From NCBI RefSeq assembly GCF_021295095.1, contig NZ_JAJLQX010000002.1, positions 124,001 through 188,000 of the forward strand: 64,000 nucleotides of DNA, given 5' to 3'. How positions within the stretch are numbered: the first letter of the stretch is position 1; each line of letters starts with the position of its first letter. Shown here in pieces: positions 25,074 to 32,989 of this stretch. A model generated the notes under the pieces. It saw only the letters and a program-made list of their open reading frames with translations, searched no databases and was not told the origin of the DNA. Made by a program: the position numbers and the translations under genes. This DNA is from Phocaeicola oris. Its GTDB lineage: Bacteria; Bacteroidota; Bacteroidia; Bacteroidales; Bacteroidaceae.

Positions 25074-25106
25074 AGGTGGCTATCTCAATATGCGAGATAA
25101 CCACCT
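25074..25106 (-). terminator. Terminator of the int-side operon
   Basis: AGGTGGCTATCTC (25074-25086) and GAGATAACCACCT (25094-25106) form a 13-bp stem with one mismatch and a 7-nt loop. On the minus strand it is followed by TTTTCTATTTT, so it terminates the leftward run of integrase, DUF1896 and membrane-protein genes. Confidence 0.7.
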
Positions 25107-25144
25107 GATGAAATAAGATAAAAGGTCTTACAGGACTGTGCTTC

Positions 25145-25492
25145 TCAAAGCACGCATAGCAGGATGGCACAGAGAATTGCCAGCCAGAAGAGAATGCTCA
25201 GCAGCGTAAATGTCACTTTTAGAATTACCCTGACTATAAAGCGTAGTATCAGAAAACCTGCAATGACTGACACGACAGTTACGACTTGCGGTGTTACCAT
25301 CTTCGAGATAAGCCAAATGGCACCGATAACGACGGAAAGCAGGATAGCGAGTTCGATGAAGCGTGTCCAAGAGAAGCGGCGGACTTGCTTGGGAGAAGTC
25401 GGCTGCTGCTTGATATTATCGGTTTTGTTCGATGCGTCTGCCTTGATGAAGGTAGGTGTGTAGATGTCTTGATTCATGATGATTGTATTCAT
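25145..25492 (-). CDS. Small two-helix membrane protein of unknown function
   Basis: I take the start at 25492 (MNTIIMNQDIYTPTF), giving 115 residues; upstream extension to 25606 is open but unlike the rest of the protein. A second ATG at 25477 is also possible. A basic segment (PKQVRRFSW) precedes two or three hydrophobic segments covering residues 50-115 (FIELAILLSVVIGAIWLI; LSILFWLAILCAILLCVL). It lies downstream of the DUF1896 gene in the integrase-proximal region of the element. Function unknown. Confidence 0.6.
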   Translation of the reverse strand: MNTIIMNQDIYTPTFIKADASNKTDNIKQQPTSPKQVRRFSWTRFIELAILLSVVIGAIWLISKMVTPQVVTVVSVIAGFLILRFIVRVILKVTFTLLSILFWLAILCAILLCVL

Positions 25493-25631
25493 ATCGGAGC
25501 TTTTAATAGTTTCAAGAGCAATAACAAGATACTCTTCCACACAAAGCCAAGTGTTTGCCCAAACTCTTGGTGTGTGGGGAAGAATAGTTATCTTGGCTCT
25601 TGACACTACAAAAGCTCCCGATGGTGTTACA

Positions 25632-26099
25632 TCAAGTCATGTTCTCGCTATTGACGGTTGGCAGACCATTGACCTCAATGAGCAAAACGATTGTCCCTGT
25701 CAGTTCAGTGTAGAGTTTCTCATACTCTGGACTTGCACCAAAATCGTCTGTCAGTTCATACTTATCGAAAACGCTTTGCACAGCCTTATTCTTCAAAAGT
25801 ATCGGTGTTAGTCTTTCAGGAAGAGGAGAAGGAAGTTCTTTCTCGAACTCATTCTCTAAGACAGACACAAGCGTGTCATACTTGGAAAAATGCAAATCTT
25901 GGTATAATACTTCGCTTGACATTACCTCCGCCTCTGGGTGGGAAAAACCTTGTGCTATAGCATCGCAGTAAGTTGTCAATGCTTCGTCTGCGCGAGCAGT
26001 TATAAACGTATTTTCATTCACTCTCTCTGGATAATGCTCTCCGAGATACGCTTCCAACTTCAAACGGAAGTAAGAAAGCTCTTTCTTTGTTGTTGTCAT
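25632..26099 (-). CDS. DUF1896-family protein
   Basis: A 155-residue soluble protein starting MTTTKKELSYFRLKLEAYLG, with PEAEVMSSEVLYQDLHFSK and ELTDDFGASPEYEKLYTEL. This is the DUF1896 type, common beside integrases in Bacteroides mobile elements and of unknown function. It begins 25 bp after the integrase stop and could be co-transcribed with it. Confidence 0.75.
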   Translation of the reverse strand: MTTTKKELSYFRLKLEAYLGEHYPERVNENTFITARADEALTTYCDAIAQGFSHPEAEVMSSEVLYQDLHFSKYDTLVSVLENEFEKELPSPLPERLTPILLKNKAVQSVFDKYELTDDFGASPEYEKLYTELTGTIVLLIEVNGLPTVNSENMT

Positions 26100-26124
26100 A
26101 ATCTTCTTAGTTTAGGGTTGTACA

Positions 26125-27357
26125 TTATTTTGAGTTGATGCCCATAGCAACATTGAACTTGTCTAACTTGCCAGCCAGCTGTTCCATATCGTGTTCTATC
26201 TTCTTGTTGGTTATACGGGCATAAATTTGTGTAGTTTTAATGTTGGTATGTCCCAGCATCTTCGACACGCTTTCCATAGGAACGCCCTTGCTGAGCGACA
26301 TGGTCGCAAATGTATGTCGGGCAAGATGGAAGGTCAGATTCTTCTTGACACCGCAAAGGTCGGCAATTTCTTTTAAATATGCGTTGGTTTTCTGATTCGT
26401 TAGGATGGGAAATAGTTTGCCGTCCCGATAGGTCTTATGACTGTACTTGGCAATGATAGTCTTGGGAATGTCAAGCAATAAAACATTTGTCTCCACACTT
26501 GTTTTCTGCCTCTTGGTCATAATCCACTGCTTATCGTCAAGCGTAACGATGTTGTCCGGCGTAAGGTTGGACACGTCTATATATGCCAGACCTGTAAAGC
26601 AAGAGAAGATGAAAACATCCCTTACCAGTTCCAGGCGATGGATACCGAAATCTTTGTTGGCAATCTTCATGATTTCCTCGTCCGTAAGGAAGCCACGGTT
26701 TACCGGCTCCAAGTGGAAACGATGATTGAGGAATGGGTCGTGAAGAAGATAGCCACGCTTTTGCGCATAGATGGTCACGGTTTTCAGTGCCTTCAATTTC
26801 TTGACTGATGTGTTATAGGCACACCCAGCCGCCGTACTCAGATATAACTCAAAATCCTGTACTACGGATGGCGTGAACTCTGCCAGTCCAATATCTTTCT
26901 TCCCATACTTATAGATAAGGAATTCTGCGAAATGCCTTCTTAAAACGCTGTACTTTTGCAGGCTGTCCTTGCTGATGGTATGTCCGACACGCTGTCTGAC
27001 ATCTTCGTTGAACTTGTCGAATATAGGGAGAAAGGTCGTGTACTCCCTGTCTTTCCCGACAAAGAATGAGCGGATTTTATCCAATGACAAGGATTCATCA
27101 TCCTCGAATTTGTGGTAAATGTTATTCAGCATTGTGGAAATGGAGTCCAATGCGGCATTAGCGGATAAGGCTTCTGCCGTCCGACCTTTGAGCCTGCTGG
27201 TAGTGTTATTCCACAGCGACTTGTCCACGAATATTTTCGTAGATCCGAAATTAGCCATCTCTCCGTTAAGGAATACTCGGAGCATTACAGGCGACTTTCC
27301 TTCTTTGTTCTCATAGTTTGAACGTAGGTAGAAGGACACCTTAAAATTTGTTCTCAT
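26125..27357 (-). CDS. int: Tyrosine integrase of the conjugative element
   Basis: A 410-residue integrase with an N-terminal arm-binding domain (residues 1-100), a SAM-like core-binding domain (YGKKDIGLAEFTPSVVQDFE) and a tyrosine-recombinase catalytic domain. Arg-II and its His lie in HLARHTFATMSLSKG (about 341-355), His-III in MLGHTNIKTTQIYARI, and the likely nucleophile Tyr is near residue 379. At the Arg-I position the motif reads CFTGLAYIDV, with Ala in place of the usual Arg, as also happens in IntDOT-type enzymes. It would excise and integrate the element. It is the last gene before the tRNA-Ser. Confidence 0.93.
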   Translation of the reverse strand: MRTNFKVSFYLRSNYENKEGKSPVMLRVFLNGEMANFGSTKIFVDKSLWNNTTSRLKGRTAEALSANAALDSISTMLNNIYHKFEDDESLSLDKIRSFFVGKDREYTTFLPIFDKFNEDVRQRVGHTISKDSLQKYSVLRRHFAEFLIYKYGKKDIGLAEFTPSVVQDFELYLSTAAGCAYNTSVKKLKALKTVTIYAQKRGYLLHDPFLNHRFHLEPVNRGFLTDEEIMKIANKDFGIHRLELVRDVFIFSCFTGLAYIDVSNLTPDNIVTLDDKQWIMTKRQKTSVETNVLLLDIPKTIIAKYSHKTYRDGKLFPILTNQKTNAYLKEIADLCGVKKNLTFHLARHTFATMSLSKGVPMESVSKMLGHTNIKTTQIYARITNKKIEHDMEQLAGKLDKFNVAMGINSK

Positions 27358-27372
27358 AATGCATCATTCTTT

Positions 27373-27512
27373 TGTGTAGCACTCGGCTGCAAAGTTAATA
27401 CTTAATACATTGAAAAAGAAAGAGTTGACGCCGTCAATATGGTATTCAAAATCCCGTCACTGCTACATTTTTTGCTACTGCAATTTTTGTGTAGCAGTAA
27501 GTGTAGCAGAAT
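27373..27512. repeat. Repeated TGTGTAGCA / CTGCTAC words, candidate integrase arm sites
   Basis: TGTGTAGCA occurs at about 27373 and 27490, AGTGTAGCAG at about 27500, and the complementary words CTGCTACA and TGCTACTG at about 27460-27482. Such direct and inverted short repeats next to an integrase gene are typical of arm-type binding sites near the attachment site. The assignment is inferred. Confidence 0.45.
27390..27397 (-). promoter_or_regulatory. Integrase promoter element
   Basis: On the minus strand the sequence reads TAACTTTG, a match to the -7 consensus, with a TTTTTCAATG word about 18 bp upstream as a weak -33 box. The leader to the integrase ATG (27357) would be about 26 nt. Confidence 0.55.
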
Positions 27513-27580
27513 TTGACCGAAAGATGACTGTCAAAATATAGGATTATGCCGTCAGGCAATGGAGGTATATACAAAGAAAA

Positions 27581-27610
27581 ATCGTTGTAAAACCTTAATT
27601 TTACAACGAT
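27581..27610. repeat. Perfect 12-bp hairpin between int and tRNA-Ser
   Basis: ATCGTTGTAAAA (27581-27592) and TTTTACAACGAT (27599-27610) are exact complements with a 6-nt loop. The symmetrical A/T ends could serve as a bidirectional terminator, or as part of the attachment region. Confidence 0.55.
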
Positions 27611-27669
27611 TAGCTAATTTTTGAAGGCTAAATTGACAACCCTTGTGAAGACCTTTTAAAGCCTATTAG

Positions 27670-27754
27670 CGGAGAGACAGGGATTCGAACCCCGGGAACC
27701 TTGCAGTTCAACGGTTTTCAAGACCGCCGCTATCGACCACTCAGCCACCTCTCC
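27670..27754 (-). tRNA. tRNA-Ser (UGA)
   Basis: The minus strand shows a complete tRNA: acceptor arm GGAGAGG at 27754-27748 pairing with the 3' end at 27671, a type II long variable arm, an anticodon loop containing TTGAAAA with anticodon TGA, and the T-loop GGTTCGAATCC. The 3' CCA is not encoded. It lies between the integrase gene and the chromosome; no partial copy of its 3' end is seen elsewhere in the window, so its use as the integration target is only a possibility. Confidence 0.93.
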
Positions 27755-27791
27755 AAACCCTTTCGGATTACTTTCTCGTGCGAAAGCGGTG

Positions 27792-27799
27792 CAAAGATA
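27792..27799 (-). promoter_or_regulatory. Promoter of tRNA-Ser
   Basis: The minus strand reads TATCTTTG, a perfect -7 element, with GTTG about 20 bp upstream as the -33 box. It is placed about 40 bp before the tRNA 5' end. Confidence 0.6.
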
Positions 27800-27886
27800 C
27801 GACTTTTATTTGTATCTACAACTTTTTTAAAGAAAAATTTTTCTATTGAACTATTTTTATGGTAAGAATCGCTTATCATACCTCGC

Positions 27887-27982
27887 AGTGAGGAAATTAC
27901 ATTTTAACAGGTACACGGAAAGCAGGGACGCTGTCTTATTATATCTCCTTTATTATATACCTACATTTGTAATTTCCTCACT
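27887..27982. repeat. 96-bp segment with perfect 14-bp inverted ends
   Basis: AGTGAGGAAATTAC (27887-27900) and GTAATTTCCTCACT (27969-27982) are exact inverted repeats enclosing 68 bp. The right end overlaps a rightward TACATTTG element (27962-27969), a match to the -7 consensus. No target-site duplication is evident. It could be a small transposon relic, a stable RNA structure, or an invertible promoter segment. It lies beyond the 3' end of the fimbrillin-like gene. Confidence 0.6.
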
Positions 27983-28030
27983 ATTCATAGAGGTATTGCA
28001 ATATGCTTTGAGAATAGCACACGCGGGGAA

Positions 28031-28864
28031 TCATTCCTTTGTCCATCCCTTGAGATCACTCTTTGTAGGACCGGCTATCTTTATGGCGGATTTCCATTTT
28101 AACGTTTTTCCCGTGAATGTCTTGGTATAGGTATCGGTGCCGTTAGTCAATGTAAAGGTAGGATTGGGAACTCCCCCAATTTTCACACTCCCAATAAAAT
28201 AATAGCCATCCGATGCCGGATGTCCCGTGATGGTATCACCATAATCACCACTGCCAGCATAGGAGACACTCAGGTAGTTTGTATTTATACAGGGGAAAAG
28301 TTTATTGAGCATATCCTGTTCACTCAGTTTCCATGTTCCCTTGGCTAACCCTGTAACCGTGATTTTGACGATAGAAGAATTTATTCCCAACGTTAAATTC
28401 AGTCGGATGGTCTTCGTTTTATCGTCCACCGTATAAGGTTGCTCTGATGCCACCAAGATGTCCGGTACAGGTATTGAGTCCCATACGAAAAAATCTTTGC
28501 CCCAAGACGGAATTTTCGGCTCCGTTGTGACTCCGTCTATCCAAACAGCGGCACATCGTTTCTCGTCAGCCGTAACAATCTGATCGTTGGTCAGTGTCCC
28601 TGTGCATGAAGGCGTCCACTCCGTCCCGTCGTACGTCAATTTAAGCACACCGTTCATATTATCTTTAAATCCTACCCATACCACGTCGCCGTTTACAAAC
28701 GTCTGTTTCACCGCGCGCGTTTCCGCTGCTCCGGCAGCCTGCTCGGTTGTTATGTTCACTTCAAACCGATATTGCTCATCCGTCTGCCGGGTTACTTCTT
28801 CCTCACTCGAGCAACTGCACAGCAAGGCTGTGCATGCCATCAAAGTTCCTAATGTCTTCTTCAT
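28031..28864 (-). CDS. Fimbrillin-family lipoprotein
   Basis: I use the ATG at 28864 (MKKTLGTLMACTALLCSCSS), which gives 277 residues; an upstream ATG at 28906 would put a charged extension before the signal. The lipobox is LCSC with a Ser-Ser-Glu-Glu tail. The body (ETRAVKQTFVNGDVVWVGF, then LTYDGTEWTPSC) is the Mfa_like_1/fimbrillin pattern of Bacteroidetes type V pili or anchored fimbrillin-like lipoproteins. It follows a short peptide gene, with 91 bp between, and the pair may be one operon. No anchor or usher genes are adjacent. Confidence 0.75.
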   Translation of the reverse strand: MKKTLGTLMACTALLCSCSSEEEVTRQTDEQYRFEVNITTEQAAGAAETRAVKQTFVNGDVVWVGFKDNMNGVLKLTYDGTEWTPSCTGTLTNDQIVTADEKRCAAVWIDGVTTEPKIPSWGKDFFVWDSIPVPDILVASEQPYTVDDKTKTIRLNLTLGINSSIVKITVTGLAKGTWKLSEQDMLNKLFPCINTNYLSVSYAGSGDYGDTITGHPASDGYYFIGSVKIGGVPNPTFTLTNGTDTYTKTFTGKTLKWKSAIKIAGPTKSDLKGWTKE

Positions 28865-28955
28865 TGTCTTTGCGATTTTAATGTTTTGTTTTGATTCTGT
28901 AATCACTTTCCATCAGACCTGCTGCGAGGTCAATCGGGAGATTCACGGCAAGCAT

Positions 28956-29090
28956 TTAGCCCCAATCTTCTTCCTCAATAGGTTCGATACTTAAACTGGT
29001 AGATAAAATGGCTCCGACTGCTTGCAGGAGCACTACGGTGCAGCAAGGGGATTGATACTCCGCGTTTTTCACGTCTTGTAAATCTTTCAT
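28956..29090 (-). CDS. 44-residue peptide gene upstream of the fimbrillin-like gene
   Basis: From ATG 29090 the frame gives MKDLQDVKNAEYQSPCCTVV, then LLQAVGAILSTSLSIEPIEEEDWG in shorter words. It is short, has adjacent Cys residues and ends in an acidic tail with Trp-Gly. Similar short proteins with an EY-S/P-P...V motif and an acidic tail ending in Trp occur next to fimbrillin-like genes in Bacteroidetes as far as I recall. The role is unknown. The longer open frame starting at 29210 is not needed. Confidence 0.55.
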   Translation of the reverse strand: MKDLQDVKNAEYQSPCCTVVLLQAVGAILSTSLSIEPIEEEDWG

Positions 29091-29382
29091 AAAAGTAGAT
29101 ATTGTTAAATGAATAATCGTTTGTACCTTCTGACTATCTTTCCCTACCCTGCTCCTACTTCTTTCGGAAAAGGTATAAAAAGCATAAGAAGTCCGTAAAA
29201 ATACAAACAATTCCGGTTTTACCCCCCCATTTAGTTAAATAAGGTTAATAAATAAAACTAATAAGATTGAAACATTTCGTAGACGGGTAAAGAGAGAGAG
29301 AAAAGAAATTAAGTTCAGGCGACCGTACGACTTTATAACCTTAAACTGACGGTTCAACAACGTCGTCAAGAGAGCTTTAAAA

Positions 29383-29514
29383 AGTGATGCGTATGAACTG
29401 CTCAACTCATGCGGACGAGTTGCCCGGTTCATGCGGATGAGTTACTCAACTCATGCTGATGAGTTTGCCAATTCATGCGTATGAGTTTATCCGTTCATGC
29501 GTATCGAATCAGCA
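29383..29514. repeat. 22-bp tandem repeat array A (6 units)
   Basis: Six units of exactly 22 bp start at 29383, 29405, 29427, 29449, 29471 and 29493. The core is TCATGCGKATGAGTT, which is close to the palindrome ACTCATNCGNATGAGT; the 7 bp between cores vary. No coding potential is visible. The same core recurs in array C at 57188. Confidence 0.85.
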
Positions 29515-29626
29515 GCTTATATAATTGACTTTTAAATCGGTCGCGTAACCATATAAAAAGAGATTCTGAGATACCGGGCATCTTGTTTTAATTCACCGGA
29601 CTTGCATTAAAATATACAAATGATAA

Positions 29627-29658
29627 TTTTATAATTAAACTCCTTTACACTATCTTTG
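29627..29658 (+). promoter_or_regulatory. dsbD promoter
   Basis: TATCTTTG (29651-29658) is a perfect -7 element, with TTTT (29627-29630) at the -33 spacing of about 20 bp. The leader to the ATG at 29680 is about 15-20 nt. Confidence 0.6.
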
Positions 29659-29679
29659 CAACATTAATATGAAGGAATT

Positions 29680-31677
29680 ATGAAAAAGAATATTATCCTG
29701 TCACTTCTTCTGTTGATTTGCGTAACCATCTCAGCGCAGATGCCAAAGCCGGTTCAGTTTATCACATCGCTCAAGAATATATCGGACAATGAAATTCAAA
29801 TTCAATTTAAAGGAACCATCGAGAATGGTTGGCATGTTTATTCTACGGATTTGCCGAATGGCGGTCCCATCTCCGCTACTTTCAATACAGATAAACTGGA
29901 AGGTGCCCGACTCAATGGAAAGTTAAAACATGCAGGCAATGAAATAGAAAAGTTCGACCAAGTATTCGAAATGAAATTACGCTACTTTGAAAAAGAAGTC
30001 ATTTTCACTCAAAATATTCAACTCACCTCTCCTATTTATCATATAGAAGGCTATTTGGAATATGGTGCTTGCAATGACGAGACTTGCCTGCCTCCAACCG
30101 AAGTTCCATTCAACTATTCAGGTAAAGGAATAAATGCATCCGACCAGCCAATGGCCGGTGAAAAAGAAGTAACCAAAGACATTACGTCTGCCGACAGCAT
30201 AAAAGCAGAGACTTTACCTGTTGCAAAAACAGCAGATACGGATAATCGGTGGCAATCGGTAGTGAAAGAACTTCAAGCATTCGGCAAACAGCAAGCCTCA
30301 CAAAATCATTCATGGATATACATTTTCCTTGCCGGACTGGCAGGTGGTTTAATCGCGTTATTCACACCTTGTGTATGGCCTATTATCCCGATGACCGTCA
30401 GCTTCTTCCTGAAACGGGCGAAAGATAAGAAGAAAGGCATAAGAGACGCGGTTATATACGGCATTTCTATTGTTGTTATTTATGTTACATTAGGAATTGT
30501 CATTACGCTGCTTTTCGGAGGAAACGCACTGAACGCACTGTCTACCAACGCGATATTCAACTTATTCTTGTTTGCCTTACTGATTGTCTTTGCCGCTTCC
30601 TTCTTCGGAGGATTCGACCTTACGCTTCCGTCGAAATGGAATAACGCAGTCGATAATAAAGCAGAGCAAACCGGCGGACTACTCAGCATTTTCCTCATGG
30701 CATTTACGCTGGTACTCGTTTCTTTTTCATGTACGGCGCCGGTAATCGGACTGTTGCTTGCCGGAGTTTCTACCACCGGTAACATGATTGCGCCCATTAT
30801 CGGCATGCTCGGATTCGCTATTGCCTTAGCCCTTCCATTCACCATCTTTGCCCTCTTCCCTTCGTGGTTGAAATCAATGCCGAAGTCGGGAGGTTGGATG
30901 AATGTTGTAAAGGTCGTGCTCGGATTTATAGAGTTAGCGTTCTCGCTCAAGTTCCTATCGGTTGCCGACTTAGCTTACGGCTGGCACCTGCTCGACCGTG
31001 AAACGTTCCTTGCTTTATGGATAGTCACCTTTGCTTTGCTCGGACTTTATCTGTTGAACATCATCAAGTTCCCGCACGATGACGACGAGACACATACCTC
31101 TGTTCCACGCTTTTTCATGGCTTTGGTTTCATTGGCCTTCGCCATTTATATGATTCCGGGACTTTGGGGAGCGCCATTGAAAGCGGTCAGCGCGTTTGCC
31201 CCCCCCATGACTACTCAGGATTTCAACTTAAACAATAAAGTAGTTCATGCAAAATTCGACGATTTCGATGCCGGAATGGACTATGCAAAAGAAAACGGAA
31301 AACCTGTAATGATAGACTTTACCGGATACGGATGTGTGAATTGCCGAAAGATGGAAGCTGCTGTTTGGACCGATCCACGCGTGTACAGTTTAATCAATGA
31401 CGATTATGTTTTAATATCTTTATATGTAGATAATAAAAAGAAACTGCCTGAGCCGATTAAAGTAACAGAGAATGGAAAAGAACGGACACTTCGCACGGTA
31501 GGTGACAAATGGAGTCATTTACAAATGACCAAGTTCGGAGCACTGACTCAACCATTCTACGTATTGATAGACAATAACGGAAAGCCATTAAACAAATCGT
31601 ATTCGTACGACGAAGATATTAACAAATACCTTGAATTTTTACAGACCGGCTTGAATAATTACAAGTCGGGCAAGTAA
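29680..31677 (+). CDS. dsbD: DsbD, thiol:disulfide interchange protein
   Basis: A 665-residue protein that carries reducing power from the cytoplasm to the periplasm. A signal peptide ends near SAQ (residue 20). The N-terminal DsbD-alpha domain ends with CNDETCLPPTEVPF around residue 131. Eight membrane segments contain the two active Cys in FTPCVWPIIPM and FSCTAPVIGL. The C-terminal thioredoxin-like domain has GYGCVNC near residue 550. All redox Cys pairs are present and the length is normal. A cysteine desulfidase-type gene follows after 11 bp. Confidence 0.93.
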   Translation: MKKNIILSLLLLICVTISAQMPKPVQFITSLKNISDNEIQIQFKGTIENGWHVYSTDLPNGGPISATFNTDKLEGARLNGKLKHAGNEIEKFDQVFEMKLRYFEKEVIFTQNIQLTSPIYHIEGYLEYGACNDETCLPPTEVPFNYSGKGINASDQPMAGEKEVTKDITSADSIKAETLPVAKTADTDNRWQSVVKELQAFGKQQASQNHSWIYIFLAGLAGGLIALFTPCVWPIIPMTVSFFLKRAKDKKKGIRDAVIYGISIVVIYVTLGIVITLLFGGNALNALSTNAIFNLFLFALLIVFAASFFGGFDLTLPSKWNNAVDNKAEQTGGLLSIFLMAFTLVLVSFSCTAPVIGLLLAGVSTTGNMIAPIIGMLGFAIALALPFTIFALFPSWLKSMPKSGGWMNVVKVVLGFIELAFSLKFLSVADLAYGWHLLDRETFLALWIVTFALLGLYLLNIIKFPHDDDETHTSVPRFFMALVSLAFAIYMIPGLWGAPLKAVSAFAPPMTTQDFNLNNKVVHAKFDDFDAGMDYAKENGKPVMIDFTGYGCVNCRKMEAAVWTDPRVYSLINDDYVLISLYVDNKKKLPEPIKVTENGKERTLRTVGDKWSHLQMTKFGALTQPFYVLIDNNGKPLNKSYSYDEDINKYLEFLQTGLNNYKSGK

Positions 31678-31688
31678 TCTTTATATAC

Positions 31689-32981
31689 ATGAAAAAACAA
31701 GAGAGAGAAAAGATTATTTCACTGATAAACAAAGAAGTAGTTCCGGCTATCGGTTGCACAGAACCTATTGCCGTCGCGCTTTGCGTAGCTAAAGCAACAG
31801 AGACGTTAAACAAACATCCCGATAAAATTCAAGTTCTACTCAGCGCGAATATTTTAAAGAACGCTATGGGGGTGGGAATACCCGGAACAGGAATGATAGG
31901 TTTACCCATTGCCATAGCGTTAGGCGCGCTCATCGGAAAGTCGGAATACGGGCTCGAAGTGCTGAAAGATTGTACTCCGGCTTCAGTGAAAGAAGGTAAA
32001 AAGATGATTGCAGATAATATCATCTGCATCGGTCTGAAAGAAAATATCACGGAAAAGCTCTATATTGAAGTAACTTGCGATTCAGGTGAAGACCACGCGA
32101 AAGCAATCATATCCGGCGGACATACCAACTTTATTTACGCAGCATATAATAATAAGGTATTACTGGATAAAAAGCAGAAAGCCTCATCCGAAGCGAAAGA
32201 TGATGATATTCAACTAACATTCAGAAAGGTGTATGAATTTGCCACTACCGCCCCACTGGATGAAATTCGCTTTATGCTTGAATCGGGCGAAATGAATAAA
32301 AAAGCAGCGGAGCAATCGTTCAAAGGAACGTTTGGACACCAATTGGGATGTATCTTGAAAGACAGCGAATTGAAGCAAAAAATCCTCGGAAGAAATACGT
32401 TCTCTGAAATACTCTCCTACACTTCTGCCGCATGCGATGCCCGAATGGCAGGAGCAATGATTCCGGTAATGAGTAATTCGGGCAGTGGCAATCAAGGCAT
32501 TACAGCTACTTTACCTGTCATGATTTACGCGAAAAACAACCAAAAATCGGAAGAAGAACTCATTCGTGCGCTCACACTCAGTAACCTCACCGTTATCTAT
32601 ATCAAACAAAGCTTAGGACGTTTGTCAGCACTTTGTGGTTGTGTGGTTGCTTCCACAGGCTCAAGCTGCGGAGTCACTTATCTGATGGGAGGCACGTACG
32701 AACAGATTACGTATGCCATTAAAAATATGATTGGCAATATTACCGGCATGATTTGCGATGGAGCTAAACCAAGCTGCGCGCTGAAAGTGACAAGCGGAAC
32801 ATCTACCGCGATGCTCTCCGCGCTTTTAGCAATGGAAAATCAATGTGTCACTTCCGTCGAAGGGATTATTGATGATGATGTGGACAAAACTATCCGTAAC
32901 CTGACGCAAATAGGAAAAGACGCTATGTGTGAGACCGATAAGCTGGTACTTAATATCATGACACATAAACATTGCGACTAA
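31689..32981 (+). CDS. L-cysteine desulfidase-type protein (UPF0597)
   Basis: A 430-residue enzyme with IGCTEPIAVALCVAKA near residue 19 and GMICDGAKPSCALK near 350, the cysteine-rich motifs that bind an Fe-S cluster in serine-dehydratase alpha-type and cysteine desulfidase (CyuA/UPF0597) enzymes. It would break L-cysteine down to pyruvate, ammonia and sulfide. Three further Cys-rich segments (VVASTGSSCGVTY) are present. It is placed close behind dsbD, and both fit thiol handling. Confidence 0.88.
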   Translation: MKKQEREKIISLINKEVVPAIGCTEPIAVALCVAKATETLNKHPDKIQVLLSANILKNAMGVGIPGTGMIGLPIAIALGALIGKSEYGLEVLKDCTPASVKEGKKMIADNIICIGLKENITEKLYIEVTCDSGEDHAKAIISGGHTNFIYAAYNNKVLLDKKQKASSEAKDDDIQLTFRKVYEFATTAPLDEIRFMLESGEMNKKAAEQSFKGTFGHQLGCILKDSELKQKILGRNTFSEILSYTSAACDARMAGAMIPVMSNSGSGNQGITATLPVMIYAKNNQKSEEELIRALTLSNLTVIYIKQSLGRLSALCGCVVASTGSSCGVTYLMGGTYEQITYAIKNMIGNITGMICDGAKPSCALKVTSGTSTAMLSALLAMENQCVTSVEGIIDDDVDKTIRNLTQIGKDAMCETDKLVLNIMTHKHCD

Positions 32982-32989
32982 ATAAAATA

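Larger units (their letters stand above)
29091..29679. other. Intergenic region with a 22-bp tandem array
   Basis: This 589-bp gene-free region separates divergent genes. It contains the leftward leader and possible promoter of the peptide gene, the 22-bp array at 29383-29514, and the dsbD promoter near 29627-29658. The rest shows nothing I can identify. Confidence 0.6.

Noticed and set aside
27846-28130. Plus-strand 94-codon frame next to tRNA-Ser as a gene
   Set aside because: It crosses the inverted repeat and the antisense of the fimbrillin-like gene and shows no domain or start signal.
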